From: JBBRDU01 sp038230335
GTDB lineage: Bacteria; Verrucomicrobiota; Verrucomicrobiia; Chthoniobacterales; UBA10450
Assembly: GCA_038230335.1 (NCBI GenBank)
Contig: JBBRNL010000004.1
Location: 62,001 to 126,000, forward strand
DNA: 64,000 nucleotides
Reading direction: 5' to 3'
The notes beneath the pieces are model-generated. The model was given only the letters and a program-made list of their open reading frames with translations, did not search any database and was not told the origin of the DNA. Below, piece after piece: positions 59,465 to 64,000 of the stretch (position 1 is its first letter; each line of letters opens with the position of its first letter). The translations under genes were made by a program, and so were the position numbers.

Positions 59465-61090
59465 CTATTTCTCCAGCTTGCGCGTGAAGGCGCCATTGCC
59501 TTCGTCCAGATAAATGGTCGATCCGACGCGCGATTGCTGAAGCGACTGTCTCCAAATCCCGGTCGGGTAGTCTCGCATCGCTTCGCTTGTTTCCGTGACC
59601 GGCTTCTCCGCTTCCGATCCATTCTGCATCGCTTCGCGCAAGATTCTGCCATCCATCGGCTGCGCTGGCTGGATTTTGAGAATACTGAGAATCGTCGGGG
59701 CCAGATCCACGTTCCCAGTCGGCAGGTCGTCCGTCTGTCCGCGGCGAAAATCGGGCCCTGTGGCGAAGAACGTATTATGCATGTCGAAGCGGCTGAGCGT
59801 CGCATGCGTGCCCTTCCCGCTTTGCCGATTCCAATCGCCCTCAATCATTCCGGGAACGCCAAACTGGTTTTTTTCTTCGGTCCAGCGGAACGCCATGACC
59901 ACTTCAGGACCTTGCGGGGCGTCAATCTGAGCCTTGGCCAAAGGAAATGTTCCCGCGCCACCGTCCTTCGTAAAAATAACCCCGGCAAAGTTCGATTGTT
60001 GCAACGCTTCCACCAGGTGTTTCGACACGGCGGCGTCGCGGCCAGTCACGTAAAACAAAACCGAGCCGCCGTTGCCTACCAGCAGCACTTCGCCGCGTTT
60101 CGGTTCGCCCTTGAAATCGACCGTCGCGTTGAGGCCTGCCTCGATCAGATATTTTCGAACATCAATCGAGTGCTCAATCGTGGAAAATCCATGATCTGAG
60201 ACGACGAATACATCCGTGTTAGCGCGCACGCCTTTCTGGTCGAGTGCCGCCAGGAGTGTCGCAAGATTTTGATCGGCTGATTTGATCGCGGCGATCGCGG
60301 GAGGGGCACCCGGCGCTGTTTCGTGTTGCGTCAGATCAGGTTCGCCCAGCCATAAAATCGAAAGAGACGGGACACCGTCTTTCCAAAGCGATTGCGCCAG
60401 CGCCATGGTCGTCCAGGTATCGCGCTGGCCGTTGCCATACATGGGAAATCCGGGAAATAATCCGACTTCTGCGACAATCGGTGCGAGCGCGGCGTCCGGT
60501 CGAGAATCCCCCGCCGAGAGTGTTGTGGCGTGATCCGCCGCACGAGCATCAGGTTGCCGATCGAGCAGAAAACCGACCGTCTTGGCGGCGGCGATGGCGG
60601 TGCGCCCGCCAGACCGACGCACCAATTCCGCAATCGTCGGCACCGCGAGATATTTCCCGTGCGAAATCGCGTCGCCTTTGTCGATCACTTTAGCCTGCTC
60701 CGTGGAAACGAACTTCTCCTTCTCGATGCCCGGTCGATAATCGTAATTGGCAATCAACCCACTGTGTTCCGGATACATGCCCGTCTCGATGGCCGTCCCA
60801 TTCACATGCGTAGCCGACAAGTAGACAGCGTGATGGTTGCGAAATGTGACGCCTGTCTCTGCCAGCTGGCAGAGCGTCGGCGCATTTTCCGGTGTCACCA
60901 AATCCGGCCGCATCCCATCCCACACGACGATCACGACGTGGCGTTCCGGTCCCGGCGCGTCGGCGCCTAACGAAGATGCAAGGGCTGCCGTCAGGAAGAT
61001 GGCCGGGGCCAGGCAGAGCGAGAGTCTGTTTCGCACGCGCTCATAATATTCATCCCATCGGTCCGTGCGACCCGATTCTGGTCCGGTCAT
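59465..61090 (-). CDS. Alkaline-phosphatase superfamily (nucleotide pyrophosphatase/phosphodiesterase) protein
   Basis: About 541 residues from ATG 61090 (MTGPESGRTDRWDEYYERV); the first Met at 61228 is out of context. A signal-like segment LSLCLAPAIFLTAALASSLGADA is followed by HVVIVVWDGMRPDLVTPENAPTL (first metal Asp), the nucleophile region YLSATHVNGTAIETGMYPEHSG and VVSDHGFSTIEHSID (metal D-H). Later, GTHATLSRFDMHNTFFATGPDFR provides the last His and metal site. It should hydrolyse phosphodiesters or nucleotide sugars in the periplasm. It is single and divergent from the following plus-strand gene. Confidence 0.8.
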   Translation of the reverse strand: MTGPESGRTDRWDEYYERVRNRLSLCLAPAIFLTAALASSLGADAPGPERHVVIVVWDGMRPDLVTPENAPTLCQLAETGVTFRNHHAVYLSATHVNGTAIETGMYPEHSGLIANYDYRPGIEKEKFVSTEQAKVIDKGDAISHGKYLAVPTIAELVRRSGGRTAIAAAKTVGFLLDRQPDARAADHATTLSAGDSRPDAALAPIVAEVGLFPGFPMYGNGQRDTWTTMALAQSLWKDGVPSLSILWLGEPDLTQHETAPGAPPAIAAIKSADQNLATLLAALDQKGVRANTDVFVVSDHGFSTIEHSIDVRKYLIEAGLNATVDFKGEPKRGEVLLVGNGGSVLFYVTGRDAAVSKHLVEALQQSNFAGVIFTKDGGAGTFPLAKAQIDAPQGPEVVMAFRWTEEKNQFGVPGMIEGDWNRQSGKGTHATLSRFDMHNTFFATGPDFRRGQTDDLPTGNVDLAPTILSILKIQPAQPMDGRILREAMQNGSEAEKPVTETSEAMRDYPTGIWRQSLQQSRVGSTIYLDEGNGAFTRKLEK

Positions 61091-61294
61091 GAGCCGCCTC
61101 CGGCGGTAGGTTTTACCAACGCCCTCGGAGAGGTCGTTCCACCTACCCTCTCGTTCCGACCCAAAGCTGGTGGATCGCGATCTCCGAGCGCGATGTTGAA
61201 TACTCAAGCAGCGGAGGTGCTCATTCATGCACGACGATCCAACGGCAAGCCCCGGAACCGTTTGGCATTACCCACAGGTACTTTACGGTTCGGC

Positions 61295-62317
61295 ATGCCG
61301 AAGATTTTACGGGCACTGCTTCCGATCCTGTTCGCCGGTTCCTTAACCGCAGGTCCCATCATTCCAACCGTTCCAGGAACGAACTGGCCCTATGCGATGA
61401 CGCAGGAGCTGGGCGAAGGAGTTAGCCTTCCCGGCACAACCCCGGGAAGCGACGGAAAAATCCATAGCAACGTCATCTACCGCCTCGATGGAACGGAGAA
61501 GATCGATGGCAAATCGTTTTTGAAATTCGAAATGCATCGCGATAATCTTGTGACCAACACCGAACTGATGACCGTCGACGATCACGGCATCCATTGTTCG
61601 GCCCGGATCGGCGTGGAGGGCGATCGCATTCCACTCGTTCCACCTCAAACAATCGTGGCCGCTCCCCTCAAAGCCGATCTCTCATGGGAGTTCGCCGGCA
61701 CCGCGGGCGGTTCGGAAGTGCGCCAGAAATACGTCGTGACCGGGGAAGAGGATGTCGTCGTGCCAGCCGGTCGCTTCCGCGCATTTCATATTCAAGGCGA
61801 ACAGACCGTCCCGGACTCCACCACGATCGAGCGCTGGTTCGTCGTTGGAATCGGCATCATCAAGGATGTGACGACAACGCGAAACAAAGATGGCGACATC
61901 CTGCGCCGCATCGAACTGGACCTGAAAGAAAAGCCAAAGATCGGCCCGCGCCCGGAAGTGAAACCGGCAAAAAAACTATCGGTTGGACTCTCCAGCGAAG
62001 CAGTCGGCCCCTTCGCCACCAGCTTTTCGACTGAAACTGCGAAGCTTTATGCCCGCTGGCAGGGCCGCGGCCTGCACAATCAAGCCAATATCCGCGCGCT
62101 TTGGATTGCCGAAAATGTGGGCGACGTGGCACCAGCCAATTATACCATCGACGAAGCGACCGCCGTGGCCAGTATCCCGGACGCGCGCGGGGTCTTTACC
62201 TTGTCCCGCCCGGACGAGGGCTGGGCGGCAGGGACTTACCGCGTCGAATTCTACGTGGACGACGAACTGATCGATACGGTCAAGTTGAAGATCAACCCAA
62301 CGGATCGATTCAAGTAA
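61295..62317 (+). CDS. Exported protein of unknown function
   Basis: About 340 residues from ATG 61295, chosen because MPKILRALLPILFAGSLTAG is a signal peptide; the first Met at 61193 has none. The mature part has beta-rich blocks (GVSLPGTTPGSDGKIHSNVIYRL, YVVTGEEDVVVPAGRFRAFHI, WFVVGIGIIKDVTTTRN) in a lipocalin-like style, and a C-terminal domain from about residue 240 (SFSTETAKLYARWQGRGL, GTYRVEFYVDDELIDTVKLK) that looks like an Ig fold. I do not recognise the families. Confidence 0.6.
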   Translation: MPKILRALLPILFAGSLTAGPIIPTVPGTNWPYAMTQELGEGVSLPGTTPGSDGKIHSNVIYRLDGTEKIDGKSFLKFEMHRDNLVTNTELMTVDDHGIHCSARIGVEGDRIPLVPPQTIVAAPLKADLSWEFAGTAGGSEVRQKYVVTGEEDVVVPAGRFRAFHIQGEQTVPDSTTIERWFVVGIGIIKDVTTTRNKDGDILRRIELDLKEKPKIGPRPEVKPAKKLSVGLSSEAVGPFATSFSTETAKLYARWQGRGLHNQANIRALWIAENVGDVAPANYTIDEATAVASIPDARGVFTLSRPDEGWAAGTYRVEFYVDDELIDTVKLKINPTDRFK

Positions 62318-62384
62318 GCGTATGGGTGATTTTTTCGAATCCAAAGGGCCGGGGCGGCGCATCTAACTGGTTAGAGCGCTTATT

Positions 62385-63029
62385 ATGAAGAGAACATCGA
62401 TTTTCATCCTTGTGGCCCTGACCCTGGCTTTCACCTGTTGCCGGTGGCTGGGCGTGAGAGGCAATGGACACCTCAAGACAGAGCAGCGAAACATCATCGA
62501 TTTCGCGGAATTACAGGCAACCGGGTCGTTTGACGTGGAGTGGCGCAGTGGCCCTCCCTCCCTCACGATCACAACGGACGAGAATCTCCTGCCTTACGTG
62601 GAGAACGAAATCCGGGACAACAGCCTGCGTTTGCGCGTGCGCGAGCGCGTTCTCCCGACCCATGGCCTCAAGGTGGTCATCTCCAGCTCGCAGCGCACCG
62701 GCTCAAAATTGACCGGCGCATCAGAATTGGTGGCGCACCAGCTGACGGGCACTACCTATGCCGTGCAAACCACCGGCGCGGCCGATATTAAACTGGACGG
62801 TACGGTCGATCATCTGCTCGCCGACATGACCGGCGCGAGCGAACTCAGCGCCAAGTCGCTCCAAACCCGAACGGCTGAAATTTCTACCACAGGCGCGGCC
62901 AGCGCCGAAGTCTCGGTGAGCGAAAGTTTGAAGGTCACCATCACGGGGGCGGGTGAAGTTGTTTATCACGGCAATCCTTCCGTGCAGAAACATGTGACCG
63001 GAGCGGGCGAAATTCGGCACAAGGACTAG
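62385..63029 (+). CDS. DUF2807-type (GIN domain) lipoprotein
   Basis: A 214-residue exported protein with lipobox-like AFTCC at residues 16-20. The body is a right-handed beta-helix-like DUF2807 domain: IDFAELQATGSFDVEWRSG, LTGASELVAHQLTGTTYAV, MTGASELSAKSL, ISTTGAASAEVSVSES and VTGAGEIRH, with the repeated TGA(S/G)E pattern. DUF2807 proteins are often head adhesins or autotransporter-like shells; their role is not settled. Preceded by a 70-bp gap that contains a tRNA-D-arm-like stretch (see rejected notes). Confidence 0.8.
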   Translation: MKRTSIFILVALTLAFTCCRWLGVRGNGHLKTEQRNIIDFAELQATGSFDVEWRSGPPSLTITTDENLLPYVENEIRDNSLRLRVRERVLPTHGLKVVISSSQRTGSKLTGASELVAHQLTGTTYAVQTTGAADIKLDGTVDHLLADMTGASELSAKSLQTRTAEISTTGAASAEVSVSESLKVTITGAGEVVYHGNPSVQKHVTGAGEIRHKD

Positions 63030-63147
63030 ACGGCAGCAGCATCCGCCTCGGCCCAATGGCGCCGGACTGATGCGGAATGCATTGCGCTCGTCCTATTTAC
63101 GATCGTTGCATTTGCGCCCTTCCGTTCGCCCATGAAATGGAACTATC

Positions 63148-63699
63148 TTGTCTCCTATGCCTTCATCATCGGTGCGGTATTTTTCGCGTTTAAGTTCTAA
63201 TGCCTATGTTGGCGGCGGCACGGGATACCTCACGAGGTATCGCCGGGTTCTTGGCCTCTTCATTTTCGGATTAGTCCTGAGCGGCCTGAGCGCTTTCCCC
63301 CTGCGAGCCGAACTCTCCATTCTGTTGAACCTGCTCGGCATTCCCGACGCGTCCGCCTTTCCGAGCCTGCCCGGAGTGCGCCACTGGATCGCCTTCGTCG
63401 CTTTCGGATTGCAACAGACCTACGCCCATTTCCCATTTTTTGGCTACGCCAGCGACTGGCTCGCCTTCAGTCACATCGTCATCGCGCTTTTTTTCATTTT
63501 GCCGCTGCTTGACCCACGACGTTACCGCGGCGTGCTCAATGTCGGTCTGTTCGCCTGCGCCGGGGTATTTCTCATCGCCCTCATCTGCGGCCCCATCAGG
63601 GAGATTCCCTGGTTTTGGCGGCTGATTGATTGCGGTTTCGGCCTGCTCGGAGCCATTCCGCTACTCTATTGCCTCAGCCTAACGGATCGAATGGAGTAG
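63148..63699 (+). CDS. Polytopic membrane protein of unknown function
   Basis: About 183 residues with four hydrophobic segments (RVLGLFIFGLVLSGLSAFPL, WIAFVAFGLQQTYAHFPFFGY, AFSHIVIALFFILPLLDP, NVGLFACAGVFLIALICGPI) and a C-terminal hydrophobic stretch. No motif recognised. Several Met/Ser codons near the start leave the exact start open (63148 or 63157). Confidence 0.55.
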   Translation: MSPMPSSSVRYFSRLSSNAYVGGGTGYLTRYRRVLGLFIFGLVLSGLSAFPLRAELSILLNLLGIPDASAFPSLPGVRHWIAFVAFGLQQTYAHFPFFGYASDWLAFSHIVIALFFILPLLDPRRYRGVLNVGLFACAGVFLIALICGPIREIPWFWRLIDCGFGLLGAIPLLYCLSLTDRME

Positions 63700-63720
63700 G
63701 TTTCGTAGAGACACCTGTTC

Positions 63721-64000
63721 CTATTCCCAGCCGATCGGTCGGCCCTTGTTCTGTTCCTCCAGCCAGGCTTGCAGCGGTTTGAAGTACTCAGCCATGGCGC
63801 GCGTCGAAATATCTTCGCCGGTTGCATCCTTTAAGACTTTGCGCCAATCCTCGGTCGCGCCCTTCTTCAAAATATTATCCAGCCAGGCCCCCACCTCCTT
63901 GTTATCCGCGTAATTACAGGATTGCGGGGGCTGATGCAGAATCTTGCGCGCGATGTAATCGTGCAGCTGAAACTTAAACACGGTGGCGAAGGCGTAATTA
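63721..64000 (-). CDS. M2 family peptidase (angiotensin-converting-enzyme-like), C-terminal end
   Basis: The frame is open into the right window edge and begins beyond it. Seen residues: YAFATVFKFQLHDYIARKIL, then CNYADNKEVGAWLDNILKKGATEDWRKVL and MAEYFKPLQAWLEEQNKGRPIGW. This is the end of the M2 fold: FQFHxAL-, CDIYxSKEAGxxL and YFxPLxxWLxxxNxxxGxxxGW in ACE. Zinc ligands (HEMGH) lie outside. Bacterial M2 enzymes are usually exported dipeptidyl carboxypeptidases. Confidence 0.8.
   Translation of the reverse strand, partial: NYAFATVFKFQLHDYIARKILHQPPQSCNYADNKEVGAWLDNILKKGATEDWRKVLKDATGEDISTRAMAEYFKPLQAWLEEQNKGRPIGWE

Noticed and set aside
62350..62385. A stretch with CTAACTGGTTAGAGCGC resembling a tRNA D-arm, just before the DUF2807 gene
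   Set aside because: There is no anticodon arm or T-arm after it, and the next gene starts at once. It may be a 5' remnant of a tRNA, but a cloverleaf cannot be built.

Overview
The window (about 58% GC by eye) looks like chromosomal DNA of a free-living, probably soil-dwelling Verrucomicrobiota bacterium. This is inferred from gene content: Gram-negative envelope genes (lipoproteins, a class A PBP, secreted proteins, a prepilin-like protein), Ser/Thr kinase plus ECF sigma pairs, a Dop/ARC pair, REP-like palindromes with a RAYT transposase, and DUF11/PQQ/Kelch/ASST secreted proteins. No taxonomic marker was searched, so the phylum is a guess.

Layout. 1-35.6 kb is mostly housekeeping: a DUF4331 protein (cut by the left edge), a HEAT lipoprotein, a class A PBP, glutaredoxin, lysS, then a plus-strand run (ACT protein, TPR protein, DUF4388 protein, secreted protein, muramoyl-alanine amidase, nnrE-nnrD, M50 protease). 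Next come a cyclase/TolB/TPR regulator, uvrB, holA, a DUF4870-type membrane protein, a prepilin-like protein, aroB, a second amidase, a YmdB phosphoesterase, a TPR protein, infC with a non-AUG start, a DsbA-like protein, a rhomboid protease, a glucan phosphorylase and a PQQ-type propeller. At 31.7-35.6 kb dop and the proteasomal ATPase gene arc lie on the minus strand, separated by a frameshifted RAYT flanked by inverted palindromes. No pup, prcA, prcB or pafA gene is nearby.

35.8-45.6 kb is an accessory block starting at tRNA-Asp(GTC). Imperfect direct copies of the 3' end of this tRNA recur four times downstream. They separate single-cargo segments, all with minus-strand genes: a truncated Kelch protein, a 1.4-kb-codon collagen/head-repeat protein with an S74-type C-terminus, and a pair made of a stand-alone AlaRS-like domain and a SAM methyltransferase. 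No integrase is visible.

45.7-64 kb is secretory and regulatory: a lectin-like protein, a peroxiredoxin-like gene whose active-site Cys codon is UGA with a bSECIS-like hairpin just downstream (candidate selenoprotein), a Ser/Thr kinase with its ECF sigma factor, divergent from a 1781-residue secreted protein ending in GGGNIVA(S/T) octapeptides, a PAPS-type sulfotransferase, an ASST-like protein with a dockerin-like tail, an alkaline-phosphatase-superfamily enzyme, three small envelope proteins and the 3' end of an M2 peptidase gene.

Palindromes that mostly carry a CTGTAG flank are scattered through the first 34 kb. One copy is inside uvrB and is read in frame.
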